Below are positions 55,118 through 63,840 of a stretch of 64,000 bases of DNA, one piece after another (position 1 is the first letter of the stretch; every line of letters begins with the position of its first letter). Where the stretch lies: the NCBI RefSeq assembly GCF_014490445.1, contig NZ_JACTUZ010000007.1, forward strand, positions 28,503 through 92,502, given 5' to 3'. Below the pieces are notes generated by a model, which saw only the letters and a program-made list of their open reading frames with translations, made no database searches and was not told where the DNA came from. Position numbers and translations under genes: made by a program. This stretch comes from Pseudoroseomonas ludipueritiae. Lineage in GTDB: Bacteria > Pseudomonadota > Alphaproteobacteria > Acetobacterales > Acetobacteraceae.

Positions 55118-55888
55118 TCAGGTCCAGCCACCATCCACAACAAATTCCTGGGCGGAGCACATGGAGGAAGCCGCCGAGCCGAGGAAAAGCGCCATGTCCG
55201 CGATATTCTCCGGCATCACCCGCCCGGCAAGGCACTGGCCGGCCTCGATCTGCTTCTCCGCCTCGGGCGTGACCCAGAGCGTCAGCTGCCGCTTGGTCAT
55301 GACCCAGCCGGGAACCAGTGTGTTCACGCGGATATTCTGCTTGCCGTAGTCCCTCGCCAGGCCACGCGTCAGGCCATGCACCGAAGCCTTCGCCATGGTA
55401 TAGGCCGGCATTCCCCCTTGCCCCAGCTTCCAGCTAACGGAACCGAAGTTGACGATGGCGCCGCCGCCCGCGTGCTGCATCTGGGGAATGACGGCCTGCG
55501 CGGCAAAGAACATGGGGCGCTGATTGATCGCCATGCGCTCGTCCCAGTATTCCGGCGTCACGTCCTCGGGCTTATGGCGCTGGTCATTGGCGGCATTGTT
55601 CAGCAGCACGGTGATGTCGCCATGCGCCTGCCGGGCCTGTTCCACGGAGGCGCGCAGGGCGGCGATGTCGCGCAGGTCGCAGCGGATGAACTTTGGTTCA
55701 TGCGTCACCCCTTCGCCGCGAATCTGGCGCACCAGTGCCGAGCTGTCTTCTTCCGCGATATCGACAAAGGCAACCTTCGCGCCCTGGTGGGCGAAGGCGC
55801 GGGTCAGCGCAGCGCCGATACCGCTGCCGCCACCTGTGATGAAGACGCTTCGGCCGGCGAGGTCGGGGTAGACCGCGTTGCTCTGCAT
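55118..55888 (-). CDS. Short-chain dehydrogenase/reductase
   Basis: A 256-residue classical SDR. Cofactor loop ITGGGSGIGAAL, an acidic residue after beta2 (FVDIAEED), which favours NAD(H), structural NNAAND, and the catalytic Ser-Tyr-Lys with Y-x3-K in MPAYTMAKAS. The C-terminal FVVDGGWT is typical. Start MQSNAVYPDL is used; an ATG 11 codons earlier lacks homology. Being upstream of a ribose-type importer, it could oxidise the imported sugar or polyol, as SDRs do in arabinose, fucose and xylose oxidative routes. Substrate unknown. Confidence 0.88.
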   Translation of the reverse strand: MQSNAVYPDLAGRSVFITGGGSGIGAALTRAFAHQGAKVAFVDIAEEDSSALVRQIRGEGVTHEPKFIRCDLRDIAALRASVEQARQAHGDITVLLNNAANDQRHKPEDVTPEYWDERMAINQRPMFFAAQAVIPQMQHAGGGAIVNFGSVSWKLGQGGMPAYTMAKASVHGLTRGLARDYGKQNIRVNTLVPGWVMTKRQLTLWVTPEAEKQIEAGQCLAGRVMPENIADMALFLGSAASSMCSAQEFVVDGGWT

Positions 55889-56026
55889 CCGGACATTCCC
55901 TTCAGGCTGTTGCTCCGGCACTCATGGAGTGGCGGTGCCGGCTCAAGCAGTCTGGCAGGCCATGGCAGGGCGTCAATGCCGCTCCCTCCTTCCGCAGCGG
56001 CACCTCACCACGATCTGTGCTGGCGC

Positions 56027-57001
56027 CTAGCCTTTTGCTTCGCTTCCGCCCAGCACATGCGATGTCGCCAGCGCGCCGTGCAGGATACCTTCCCTGGCGA
56101 AGCGGGAGAGCGTTTCGCGAATCAGCGCGCCGGTCGGTTCCAGCAGGAGATTCGCCGCGCGCCGCCGCAGCCTGACCAGGGCGAGGCTGGAGATCAGCGG
56201 CGGGCGTCCGATCGGCGAGGCTCGCAACCGGCCGGCCAAGGCATCGGCATGGACGGCGGCATGGGTCAGGATGGTGGCACCCAGGCCGGCGCCAACCATG
56301 GCCTTGGTGATGCTGACGCTGTCCACCTCCATGGCCGGGCGCACCGGCTGCATGCCGCGCGCCAGGGCGCTGTCCAGCAGCAGGCGGTTGGTATGCGGGT
56401 GGGTTGGCAGGATCAGCGGCAGTTGCAGCGCCTGGGCGAGGCTGATCTCCCCTGCGGGCGGCACCGGCCAGTCCGCCGGAGTGCCGGCAGGTGGCAGCAC
56501 CAGCACCATGCGCTCCACGATCAGCGGCTCCACCTCCAGTTCCGGCAGGCGCGGCGGATTATGGACCAGCGCCAGGTCCACCCGCTGCTCCAGCACCCAT
56601 TCCACCAGCCAGTGGCCCACGCCTTCCCGCACATGCAGCGCCGCCCGCGGCAAGGTGGCGCGGAAACGCCGCATCACCTCCGGCACCAGCATCACCCCCA
56701 TGGCGGGCGGCACCCCCAGGGAAAGGCGCCCCGTTCCCGCCAGGGTGTCGGAACGAAGCTCCTCCGCCGTTTCCCGCAGGGACCGGAACACCGCCTCGGC
56801 ACGCTCCAGCAGGCGGGCGCCGGCCGGGGTCAGTTCCACCCCGCGTGGGCGGCGGACCAGCAGCGTGACGCCCAACTCCTCTTCCAGCTTGCGGATCTGC
56901 CGGCTCAGGGCCGGTTGCGCGACGTTCAGCGCCTGGGCCGCGCGCGTGATGCCACCCAGCTGGGCCACCGAGAGGAAGTAGCGCAGCGCCCGCAGGTCCA
57001 T
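56027..57001 (-). CDS. LysR-family regulator (NAC/Cbl-like)
   Basis: A 324-residue LysR protein: winged helix MDLRALRYFLSVAQLGGITR then AAQALNVAQPALSRQIRKLE; effector domain with LSLGVPPAMGVMLVPEVM, VDLALVHNPPRL and AMVGAGLGATILTHAAV. It resembles the nitrogen assimilation control group by pattern. It is divergent from the hydrolase gene at 57125, with about 120 bases between starts, so it likely controls that gene and perhaps itself. Confidence 0.9.
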   Translation of the reverse strand: MDLRALRYFLSVAQLGGITRAAQALNVAQPALSRQIRKLEEELGVTLLVRRPRGVELTPAGARLLERAEAVFRSLRETAEELRSDTLAGTGRLSLGVPPAMGVMLVPEVMRRFRATLPRAALHVREGVGHWLVEWVLEQRVDLALVHNPPRLPELEVEPLIVERMVLVLPPAGTPADWPVPPAGEISLAQALQLPLILPTHPHTNRLLLDSALARGMQPVRPAMEVDSVSITKAMVGAGLGATILTHAAVHADALAGRLRASPIGRPPLISSLALVRLRRRAANLLLEPTGALIRETLSRFAREGILHGALATSHVLGGSEAKG

Positions 57002-57124
57002 CGTGGCTCCCCATCCATGCCGTGGCGGTATGGTTTGCCATAGAAGAAGGGCTTTTGTGTATGGCGCCCCGCCGCATTAGGTCACCTGCGCGAATGGCGG
57101 CGGCAGGGGAAGGAAAACGGCATC

Positions 57125-57916
57125 GTGGACTGGGCGGAGGTGAACGGCGTCTCCCTGCGTTACACGCTGCAGGGTCAAGGGCCGCTTCTGGTGCTGATCC
57201 ATGAGATCGGCGGCAGCCTGGAAAGCTGGGACGGCGTGGTGCCGGAACTCTCCCGCCGCTTCCACGTGCTGCGCTACGACCAGCGCGGCGCCGGCGGGTC
57301 GGAGAAACCACGCCAGCCCTTCGGCCTGGAGACCCTGGTTTCCGACCTCGATGCTTTGCTGGCGGCCCTGCGCCTGCACTCGCCTTTTCATCTCGTGGGC
57401 GCCGCCATGGGGGCCGCGCAGGCGGTGATGCTGGCGGCGCGGCGACCTGGGGAGGTGGCCTCCCTGGCGCTGCTGAACCCCGCGCTGGAAATCGACCCCG
57501 CCCGCGCTGGCCTGATGCGGGACCGCGCCCGGCAGGCCGAGGAGCAGGGGCTGCGCGCCACCCTGCCCATTACCCTGGACCGTTCCTGGCCGCCCGATGG
57601 CTCCGGGGCCCGCGCGCGTTACCGCGCCCGCTACCTGGCCAACGACCCCTATGGCTTTGCCCGCCAGAATGAGGCGCTGCTGGAGGTGGCGGTGGAAAGC
57701 CTGCTGGGCGTCCTCGCCTGCCCTGTGCTGCTGCTGGCTGGCACGCGGGATGCCGTGCGCCCGCCGGAACTGGTGCGGCGCGCGGCGCGGCGCATCCCCG
57801 GCAGCCGCTTCGCCGAGGTCGATGCGGCGCATTTCACCGCCGCCGAGGCTCCCGCCGCCCTGCTGCGGCACCTCGGCGCGTTCCATGATGAAGTCCTGGC
57901 CAAGGCGAAGTGCTGA
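57125..57916 (+). CDS. Alpha/beta hydrolase-fold protein lacking the nucleophile Ser
   Basis: A 263-residue protein of the PcaD/epoxide hydrolase branch. It keeps the fold markers LLVLIHEIGGSLESWDGVVP and VLRYDQRGAGGSEKP, the acid in AGTRDAVRPPE, and the histidine in VDAAHFTAAEAP. The nucleophile elbow, normally G-x-S-x-G, reads G92-A-A94-M-G96, so the catalytic Ser (or Asp) is Ala. Codon A94 is GCC. It may be a non-hydrolytic member (binding protein, C-C lyase without Ser) or an inactive copy. The reading frame is intact and well biased, which suggests recent or maintained function. Start is GTG with GGGGAAGGA upstream. Confidence 0.82.
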   Translation: MDWAEVNGVSLRYTLQGQGPLLVLIHEIGGSLESWDGVVPELSRRFHVLRYDQRGAGGSEKPRQPFGLETLVSDLDALLAALRLHSPFHLVGAAMGAAQAVMLAARRPGEVASLALLNPALEIDPARAGLMRDRARQAEEQGLRATLPITLDRSWPPDGSGARARYRARYLANDPYGFARQNEALLEVAVESLLGVLACPVLLLAGTRDAVRPPELVRRAARRIPGSRFAEVDAAHFTAAEAPAALLRHLGAFHDEVLAKAKC

Positions 57917-57963
57917 TCCGCGGTTCCACCGAAACCGCGTCGGCCCGCCGGCTTAGCCCTGCT

Positions 57964-58764
57964 TCAGCCGCAGCGCACGGACATGCCGCCATCCACCACC
58001 AGCTCGGTGCCGGTGATGAAGCGCGCTTCATCCGAAGCCAGGAAAAGCACGGCATTGGCGGTATCGCGCCCATCCCCCGCGAAGCCGAGCGGGATGCGCG
58101 CCAGGCGCTGCTTGATCAGTGCCTCGGCATCGCCACCGGCGCGCTGCTTGGCCAGCCGGACTTCCACCATCGGCGTGTGCATCTGGCCCGGCACCACCGT
58201 GTTCACCCGGATGCCCTTGGGCGCGTATTGCACGGCCACCACACGGCTGAACTGGATGATGCCGGCCTTGCAGGCCGCATAGGCCACCTGCGCCGCCCCG
58301 GTCCAGCGGATGCCGGAGGTGGAAGCCAGGTTGACAATGGCGCCCTGCCCCTGCGCCTCCATGATCGGCAGCGTGTATTTGCAGGTCAGGAAGACGCTCT
58401 TCAGGTTGAAGTCCACCTGCGCGTCCCAGACTTCCTCCGGCATCTCCACCGGGCCGCCGGGTGCGGAGCCGCCGACATTGTTGACCAGCACATCGATCCT
58501 GCCGAAGCGGGCATGGCAGCCCTCGACCATGCCGCGCACGGAGGAACTGTCCGTCACGTCGCATTCCACTGGCATGAACCGGCCACCCGCCTCGGCGATC
58601 AGCGCGGCCGTTTCTTCCATGGCGGCGAGGTTGCGGTCCACGCCGTAGACGGCGGCGCCCTCCCGCGCGAATTGCACGGCGGCGGCGCGGCCATTGCCCC
58701 AGCCGCTGCCGACGGAGCCGGCCCCGGTGACGATCACGACCTTGTCCGCGAACCTGTTCAGCAT
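57964..58764 (-). CDS. Short-chain dehydrogenase/reductase
   Basis: A 266-residue SDR. Cofactor loop VTGAGSVGSGWGNGRA is longer than the classical TGxxxGxG, with an inserted glycine-rich segment. Acidic D43 (YGVDRN) favours NAD. Then VNNVGGSAP, the catalytic Ser in LASTSG and Y-x3-K in AYAACKAG, and ELVVDGG at the C-terminus. The start MLNRFADKVV has AAGGAAGAACG upstream. It is divergent from an iclR gene 115 bases away and convergent with the nucleophile-less hydrolase. A sugar or hydroxyacid substrate feeding the SMP-30 lactonase is plausible. Confidence 0.88.
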   Translation of the reverse strand: MLNRFADKVVIVTGAGSVGSGWGNGRAAAVQFAREGAAVYGVDRNLAAMEETAALIAEAGGRFMPVECDVTDSSSVRGMVEGCHARFGRIDVLVNNVGGSAPGGPVEMPEEVWDAQVDFNLKSVFLTCKYTLPIMEAQGQGAIVNLASTSGIRWTGAAQVAYAACKAGIIQFSRVVAVQYAPKGIRVNTVVPGQMHTPMVEVRLAKQRAGGDAEALIKQRLARIPLGFAGDGRDTANAVLFLASDEARFITGTELVVDGGMSVRCG

Positions 58765-58844
58765 CGTTCTTCCTTGCAGTCTGGCAGGCACCGGGCCAGC
58801 CCCGCCGCGCAAGCTAGACGTCACTTCCACCAGGCGCAACACAC

Positions 58845-58860
58845 TTCCGAAAACCAGGAA
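58845..58860. promoter_or_regulatory. Candidate IclR operator between the SDR and iclR genes
   Basis: TTCC-N8-GGAA (58845-58860) is an inverted repeat with a GAAAACCA centre, 19-34 bases before the iclR start, in the 114-base divergent promoter region. An ACTTCCaCCAGG variant lies about 20 bases upstream. Position and symmetry only. Confidence 0.35.
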
Positions 58861-58878
58861 CGCCGCTATGATGCCGGG

Positions 58879-59676
58879 GTGAGCAAGCCACCCAGCACCC
58901 CGCGCCTAGGGCGCAGCCGCGCCGCCGCGAAACCCGAGGCCGAGAAGCCCACTGGCCTGAACGAGGGCAATGTCCGCGCCGTGGACCGTGCCCTGGCCCT
59001 CCTCTGCGCCTTCCGCGAGGAAGACGAGCCACTGGGGCTGGCCGAGCTTTCCCGCCGTGTCGGTCTCAACATGACCACGGCACTGCGGCTGCTGCAGACG
59101 CTGGAAAGCCAAGCCTTCATCCAACGCCTGCCGAATGGCGGCTACCTGCTGGGCCCCACCCTGATGCAACTGGGGGATCTCTTCCGCCGATCTCTGCGGC
59201 TGGAAGACCATGTACCGCCGGCGCTGGAACGGCTGCGCCAGGAGAGCGACGAAAGCGCCACCTTCTTCGTGCGGGATCGCGACCAGCGGCGCTGCGCCTT
59301 CCGCCTGGATTCACCGCAGATCGTGCGCGACTATGCCCGCGTCGGCGAGGTGCAGCCCCTGGGGCGCGGCGCGCACGGGCGCGCCCTGATCGCCTTCGAG
59401 GGCCCCGAGCCCCCACCGCTGCTGCCGGTGGTCACCAAGGGGGAACGGCACCGGGAGCTGGCCTCCACCGCTGCCCCGGTGCTCGGGGCCACAGGACAGG
59501 TGGCAGGCTCCATCGGCATCTCCGTGCCGCTCTACCGCTTCACGCCCGAGGTCGAGATGCTCTGCCGCCGGCTGGTGCTGCGGGAAGCATTGCAGGTGAC
59601 CCGGGGGCTTGGCGGCGATGCCGCGCGCATCGAGGCCACCGCGGCACCCGACCTGCTGCCCAAGACCGATCGCTAG
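58879..59676 (+). CDS. IclR-family regulator
   Basis: A 265-residue IclR regulator. Helix-turn-helix (about 30-90): VRAVDRALALLCAFREEDEP, LGLAELSRRVGLNMTTALRL; effector domain: SDESATFFVRDRDQRRCAFR, PLGRGAHGRALIAFEGPEPP and VAGSIGISVPLYRFTPEVE. The only sensible start is GTG at 58879; the much longer open frame upstream is antisense to the SDR gene. It precedes the CMD and SMP-30 genes by 16 bases and probably regulates them together with the divergent SDR. Confidence 0.87.
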   Translation: MSKPPSTPRLGRSRAAAKPEAEKPTGLNEGNVRAVDRALALLCAFREEDEPLGLAELSRRVGLNMTTALRLLQTLESQAFIQRLPNGGYLLGPTLMQLGDLFRRSLRLEDHVPPALERLRQESDESATFFVRDRDQRRCAFRLDSPQIVRDYARVGEVQPLGRGAHGRALIAFEGPEPPPLLPVVTKGERHRELASTAAPVLGATGQVAGSIGISVPLYRFTPEVEMLCRRLVLREALQVTRGLGGDAARIEATAAPDLLPKTDR

Positions 59677-59692
59677 ACAAGAAGGAAACGCC

Positions 59693-60241
59693 ATGCCCCG
59701 CCTTGCCCTGCCCGCCGAGGATGCAATGACCCCGGAGCAGCGAGAAGTCTGCGCCGAAGCGGCCGCCGGCATCCGGGGCCGCGTGCCCGCGCCGATGACG
59801 GCCTGGGTGCAGAGCCCGGAATTCGCCCGGCGCGGCCAGCGCCTGGGCGAGGTGCTGCGCTACCAGACGACGCTGCCGCCCACGCTCTCGGAACTGGCCA
59901 TCCTGATCACCGCCCGTTACTGGACCTCCCATTACGAATGGACGGTGCATAAGCGCGAGGGGCTGAAGGCGGGCATGGACCCCGCCACCATCGAGGCCAT
60001 CGCGGCACGGCGTCCGCCGCCGCTGCGCGATGCGCAGGAACGCGCCGTCTATGCCATTTCCACCAGCCTGCTGGAGACGCGCGAGGTGCCGGAGGCGCTT
60101 TATGCCGAGGGTGTCGCGGCGCTGGGTGAACGCGGCATGGTCGAGCTGGTCGGCATCCTTGGCTATTACGGCATGGTTTCGATGACGCTGAACACTTTCC
60201 AGATCGGCCTGCCCGAGGCCTTCGCGCCGGAACTCGCCTGA
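59693..60241 (+). CDS. Carboxymuconolactone decarboxylase (CMD/AhpD-like) family protein
   Basis: A 182-residue CMD-family protein, parallel in length and pattern to the one at 13599-14207: LPPTLSELAILITARYWTSH, YEWTVHKREGLKAGMDPATI, ERGMVELVGILGYYGMVSMT then LNTFQIGLP. No CxxC pair. AAGGAAACG precedes the ATG. It lies between iclR and the SMP-30 gene (two bases apart), which suggests a role in lactone or acid breakdown, but the reaction is unproven for this subgroup. Confidence 0.85.
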   Translation: MPRLALPAEDAMTPEQREVCAEAAAGIRGRVPAPMTAWVQSPEFARRGQRLGEVLRYQTTLPPTLSELAILITARYWTSHYEWTVHKREGLKAGMDPATIEAIAARRPPPLRDAQERAVYAISTSLLETREVPEALYAEGVAALGERGMVELVGILGYYGMVSMTLNTFQIGLPEAFAPELA

Positions 60242-60243
60242 CC

Positions 60244-61179
60244 ATGTGGGAGCCCAGCCAGCGCTACCCCGATCCGGCCATCCGCGTCCTGCGGCCGGAA
60301 TTCGAGCATTACCGGCTGCCCCTCGCGGCCGTGGAGCGCCTCGCCACCGGCTACCGCTGGGCGGAGGGGCCGGTCTGGTTCGGCGATGGCCGCTACCTGC
60401 TCTGGAGCGACGTACCGAACGACCGCATCCTGAAGTGGGAGGAGGAAACCGGCTCCGTCAGCACCTTCCGCGGCCCTTCCAACTTCGCCAATGGCAATAC
60501 GCGCGACCGGCAGGGCCGGCTCATCACCTGCGAGCATGGCGGCCGCCGCGTCACGCGCACGGAGTACGACGGCAGCATCACCGTGCTGCTGGACCGCTTC
60601 GAAGGCAAGCGCCTGAACTCGCCTAACGATGTGGTGGTGAAGTCGGACGGCTCCATCTGGTTCACCGATCCGCCCTTCGGCATCGTCAGCAATTACCAGG
60701 GGTTCGCGGCGGAGCAGGAGCTGCCGGCGAATATCTACCGCATCGACGGCGTCACCGGCAAAGCCACCGTGGTGGCGGCGGATGTGAACGGCCCCAATGG
60801 CCTCGCCTTCTCCCCGGATGAGAAGCAGCTCTACGTCATCGAATCCCGCGCGCGGCCGCGCAATATTCTGGCCTTCGATGTGGAGGCCGATGGCAGGCTT
60901 GGCGCCCGGCGGGTCCTGGTCGAGGCCGGACCCGGCACGCCCGATGGCTTCCGGGTCGATGTGCATGGCAATCTCTGGTGCGGCTGGGGCATGGGCGACG
61001 AGGAGCTGGACGGGGTGCGCGTCTTCTCGCCGGCCGGCGAGGCCATCGGCCATATCGCCCTGCCGGAGCGCTGCGCCAATCTCTGCTTCGGGGGCCGCGC
61101 CAGGAACCGCCTGTTCATGGCTTCCTGCCGTTCCATCTATTCTCTCTACGTCAATACCCAAGGGGTGGCGGGCGGCTAG
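60244..61179 (+). CDS. SMP-30/gluconolactonase-like lactonase
   Basis: A 311-residue six-bladed beta-propeller lactonase. The metal and substrate residues typical of the family are visible: E41 in AEGPVWFGDG, the N-x-G block SNFANGNTRD, CEHGGRRVTR, LNSPNDVVVKSDGSIWFTDP, DVNGPNGLAFSPD and GTPDGFRVDVHGNLWCGW. It opens sugar or other lactones using a divalent metal. No signal peptide is seen, so it is cytoplasmic. It is two bases after the CMD gene and 41 bases before the Bug receptor, all on one strand. An intact counterpart of the broken copy at 32716-33064. Confidence 0.9.
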   Translation: MWEPSQRYPDPAIRVLRPEFEHYRLPLAAVERLATGYRWAEGPVWFGDGRYLLWSDVPNDRILKWEEETGSVSTFRGPSNFANGNTRDRQGRLITCEHGGRRVTRTEYDGSITVLLDRFEGKRLNSPNDVVVKSDGSIWFTDPPFGIVSNYQGFAAEQELPANIYRIDGVTGKATVVAADVNGPNGLAFSPDEKQLYVIESRARPRNILAFDVEADGRLGARRVLVEAGPGTPDGFRVDVHGNLWCGWGMGDEELDGVRVFSPAGEAIGHIALPERCANLCFGGRARNRLFMASCRSIYSLYVNTQGVAGG

Positions 61180-61220
61180 AGCCTTTCGTCTTCATTCGCT
61201 GCTTTCAGGAGGAAACCTTA

Positions 61221-62219
61221 ATGAACCGTCGTCAGTTCACCGCGCTCGGCGCCGCATTCGGCGCCACGGCGCTGCTGCAGCCTTCCCTCTCCGCCCCCGC
61301 GCTGGCGCAGGGTGCCGCCACGCTGCCGGACGTGCCGCTGCGCCTCATCGTCCCCTTCCCGCCCGGCGGGCCGAATGACCTGCTGGCACGCCTGCTGGCC
61401 CAAAAGATGGGCCCGCGCCTGAAGCGCAATGTGGTGATCGAGAACCGCTCCGGCGCCGGCGGCGTCGTCGGCACCGACGCGGTGGCCAAGGGCCTGGCGG
61501 ATGGCACCAGCATGGTGCTCACCAGTGCCGGCGCCATCGCCATCTCGCCGACGCTGATGCCGAAGATGCCTTACGATGTCGAGAAGGACCTCGCGCCCAT
61601 CACGCTGGTGGCGCTGATGCCGGAGCTTCTGGCAGTCAATCCGAAGATGCCGGTGAAGAACCTGGCGGAGCTGATTGCCTATGCCAAGAAGAATCCTGGC
61701 AAGGTGAACTTCGCCTCCTCCGGCAATGGCAGCATGCCGCATCTGGCCGGTGAATCCCTGCGCTTCGCCGCAGATATCGACATTGTGCATGTTCCCTATC
61801 GCGGCGCCGCGCCCGCCGTGACCGACCTGATGGCCGGGCAGGTGCAGATGATGTTCGCCGATATGCCGGCGCTGCTCGCGCAGGTGCAATCGGGTGACCT
61901 GCGGCCCATCGCCGTGGCTGGTGACGCCCGCTCGCCGCTGCTGCCGGAGGTGCAGACCCTGGCCGAAGCAGGCCAGCCGGATGTCGCGCCGGTCAACTGG
62001 TATGGGCTGATGGTGCCGAGCCGAACTCCGGCGCCGATCCAGCAATTGCTGCACAGCGCGGCAACCGAGGCCCTGCGCGACCCCGAGCTGGTTTCCGCCT
62101 ATGAGCAGCAGGGTGCGCGCGCGGCTCCCGGCTCGCCGGAGGAATTCCGCCGCTTCGTCGCGGAGGAAACCAAGCGGTGGGGCGAGATCGGCCGCCGCGC
62201 CGGCGCCACCATCGACTGA
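61221..62219 (+). CDS. TTT-family (Bug/TctC) periplasmic binding protein, orphan
   Basis: A 332-residue Bug receptor with signal peptide MNRRQFTALGAAFGATALL (RR pair; cleavage near ALAQ), then LRLIVPFPPGGPNDLLAR, NRSGAGGVVGTDAVAKG, HVPYRGAAPAVTDLMAGQV and LPEVQTLAEAGQPD. AGGAGGAAACC fixes the start. No TctA/TctB partner adjoins it. It closes the SDR-IclR-CMD-lactonase cluster and may import the lactone-forming acid. Ends at a strong bidirectional terminator. Confidence 0.9.
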   Translation: MNRRQFTALGAAFGATALLQPSLSAPALAQGAATLPDVPLRLIVPFPPGGPNDLLARLLAQKMGPRLKRNVVIENRSGAGGVVGTDAVAKGLADGTSMVLTSAGAIAISPTLMPKMPYDVEKDLAPITLVALMPELLAVNPKMPVKNLAELIAYAKKNPGKVNFASSGNGSMPHLAGESLRFAADIDIVHVPYRGAAPAVTDLMAGQVQMMFADMPALLAQVQSGDLRPIAVAGDARSPLLPEVQTLAEAGQPDVAPVNWYGLMVPSRTPAPIQQLLHSAATEALRDPELVSAYEQQGARAAPGSPEEFRRFVAEETKRWGEIGRRAGATID

Positions 62220-62231
62220 TCCTATGATGTG

Positions 62232-62273
62232 CCGGAGCGTGTTGACGGCGACAAAGCCATCAACATGCTCCGG
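62232..62273. terminator. Bidirectional terminator between the Bug gene and zwf
   Basis: CCGGAGC (62232-62238) pairs with GCTCCGG (62267-62273), continuing inward through a G-U pair, a T-A pair, GTTGA with TCAAC, one mismatch, and GGC with GCC around a GACAAA loop. About 17 pairs in all, 12 bases from each convergent stop codon. Confidence 0.85.
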
Positions 62274-62285
62274 ATGCCGCCCGGC

Positions 62286-63764
62286 TTACTCGATGCCCTC
62301 ATACCAGGTGCGGCCATCGCGCTCGATCATGGCGATGGCGGCCGTGGGCCCCCAGGTGCCGGCGACATAGGGGCGCGGCGCCTCCGGTCGCTCCGCCCAG
62401 GCATGTAGCACCGGCTCCACCCAGTCCCAGGCGGCTTCCACCTCGTCACGCCGCATGAACAGGGTGGTATTGCCGCGCACCACATCCATCAGCAGGCGCT
62501 CATAGGCATCGGGATAGTGCTGCCCGAAGGTTTTCTCGAAGCTGATGTCGAGCCCGGTGGGGCGCAGGTGCAGGCCGCCGGGGCCAGGCTCCTTGGTCAT
62601 CATCTCCAGCCGCATGCCTTCCTCGGGTTGCAGGCGGATCAGCAGGCGGTTGGGCTGCAGGTCGTGCTGGTCACGCGGAAAGACGCTGAAGGGCGGCGTG
62701 CGGAACTGCACCACGATCTCGCTCATCTTGCGCGGCAACCGCTTGCCGGTGCGCAGGTAGAAGGGCACGCCCGCCCAGCGCCAGGAATTCACCTGCGCCT
62801 TCAGCGCCACGAAGGTTTCCGTCATGCTGCGCTCGGTGCTGCCGATATCGGCAAGATAGCCGGGCACCGGCCGCCCCTCGGCCGCACCCGCGACATACTG
62901 GCCACGCACGGTGAAGTTGTTCACCTCATGCGGTTCAAACCGCCGCAGCGCGCGCAGCACCTTCAGTTTCTCGTCGCGCACCGCGTCCGTGTCCAGCGAG
63001 AGCGGGCTTTCCATCGCCAGCAGGCAGAGCAGTTGCAGCATGTGGTTCTGCACCATGTCCCGCAGGGCGCCGGAGCGGTCGTAATAGCCCGCGCGCCCTT
63101 CTGCCCCGACGACCTCGGAGACAGTGATCTGCACGTGGTCGATGACATCGGCATTCCACAGCCGCTCGAAAATCGGGTTGGCGAAGCGTAGCGCCAGCAG
63201 GTTCTGCACCGTCTCCTTGCCGAGGTAGTGGTCGATGCGGAAGATCTGCGATTCCGGCAGGACTTCCCCAACCGCCTTGTTGATGGCGCGGGCGGAGGCA
63301 AGGTCGTGGCCGATGGGCTTCTCCAGCACCACGCGGGACAGGGCATTGAAGCCGCCATGCCTCGCCAGACGCTGGCAGATCGGGCCGTAGAGTTCAGGCG
63401 AGGTGGCCAGGTAGAATGGCCGCACCTGCCCGGGCCGCTCATCGAGCGTGGCGACCAGCGCCTCCCATCCCTCGTCCGAGAGGGCATCGACCTGACGGTA
63501 GTGGATGAGGGCCAGGAAGGCGCCCAGCGTTTCCTCGTCCAGGTTGGCGGGGCTCACATGCTGCCGCAGCGCCGCCTCGGCCCGCAGGCGGAAACCCTCA
63601 GTTTCCAGCCCGCTGCGCGCCGCGGCGATGATGCGGCTGGTATCGGGAAACTGCCGGTCGCGGTAGCGGTGGTACAAGGCCGCCAGCAGCTTCCGCATCG
63701 TCAGGTCGCCCGTCGCACCGAAGACCACGCAGTCGAACGATGCCACCGGAAGAATTCGCGCCAT
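62286..63764 (-). CDS. zwf: Glucose-6-phosphate 1-dehydrogenase
   Basis: A 492-residue G6PDH of standard length. NADP-binding GATGDL (16-21), substrate and catalytic motif RIDHYLGKE (176-184), and EKPIGHD (about 148-154). It oxidises glucose 6-phosphate to 6-phosphogluconolactone, the entry to the oxidative pentose phosphate and Entner-Doudoroff pathways in the cytoplasm. It lies 76 bases after the end of a DhaL-type kinase gene on the same strand. No 6-phosphogluconolactonase or edd gene is in the window. Confidence 0.95.
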   Translation of the reverse strand: MARILPVASFDCVVFGATGDLTMRKLLAALYHRYRDRQFPDTSRIIAAARSGLETEGFRLRAEAALRQHVSPANLDEETLGAFLALIHYRQVDALSDEGWEALVATLDERPGQVRPFYLATSPELYGPICQRLARHGGFNALSRVVLEKPIGHDLASARAINKAVGEVLPESQIFRIDHYLGKETVQNLLALRFANPIFERLWNADVIDHVQITVSEVVGAEGRAGYYDRSGALRDMVQNHMLQLLCLLAMESPLSLDTDAVRDEKLKVLRALRRFEPHEVNNFTVRGQYVAGAAEGRPVPGYLADIGSTERSMTETFVALKAQVNSWRWAGVPFYLRTGKRLPRKMSEIVVQFRTPPFSVFPRDQHDLQPNRLLIRLQPEEGMRLEMMTKEPGPGGLHLRPTGLDISFEKTFGQHYPDAYERLLMDVVRGNTTLFMRRDEVEAAWDWVEPVLHAWAERPEAPRPYVAGTWGPTAAIAMIERDGRTWYEGIE

Positions 63765-63840
63765 GCCGCATCCTTCGTTCAGCTCTGGCGCAGGATAACC
63801 CAGGGGGATGGCGGCCCTCCAGCCGGAAGGCCATCCTGCC

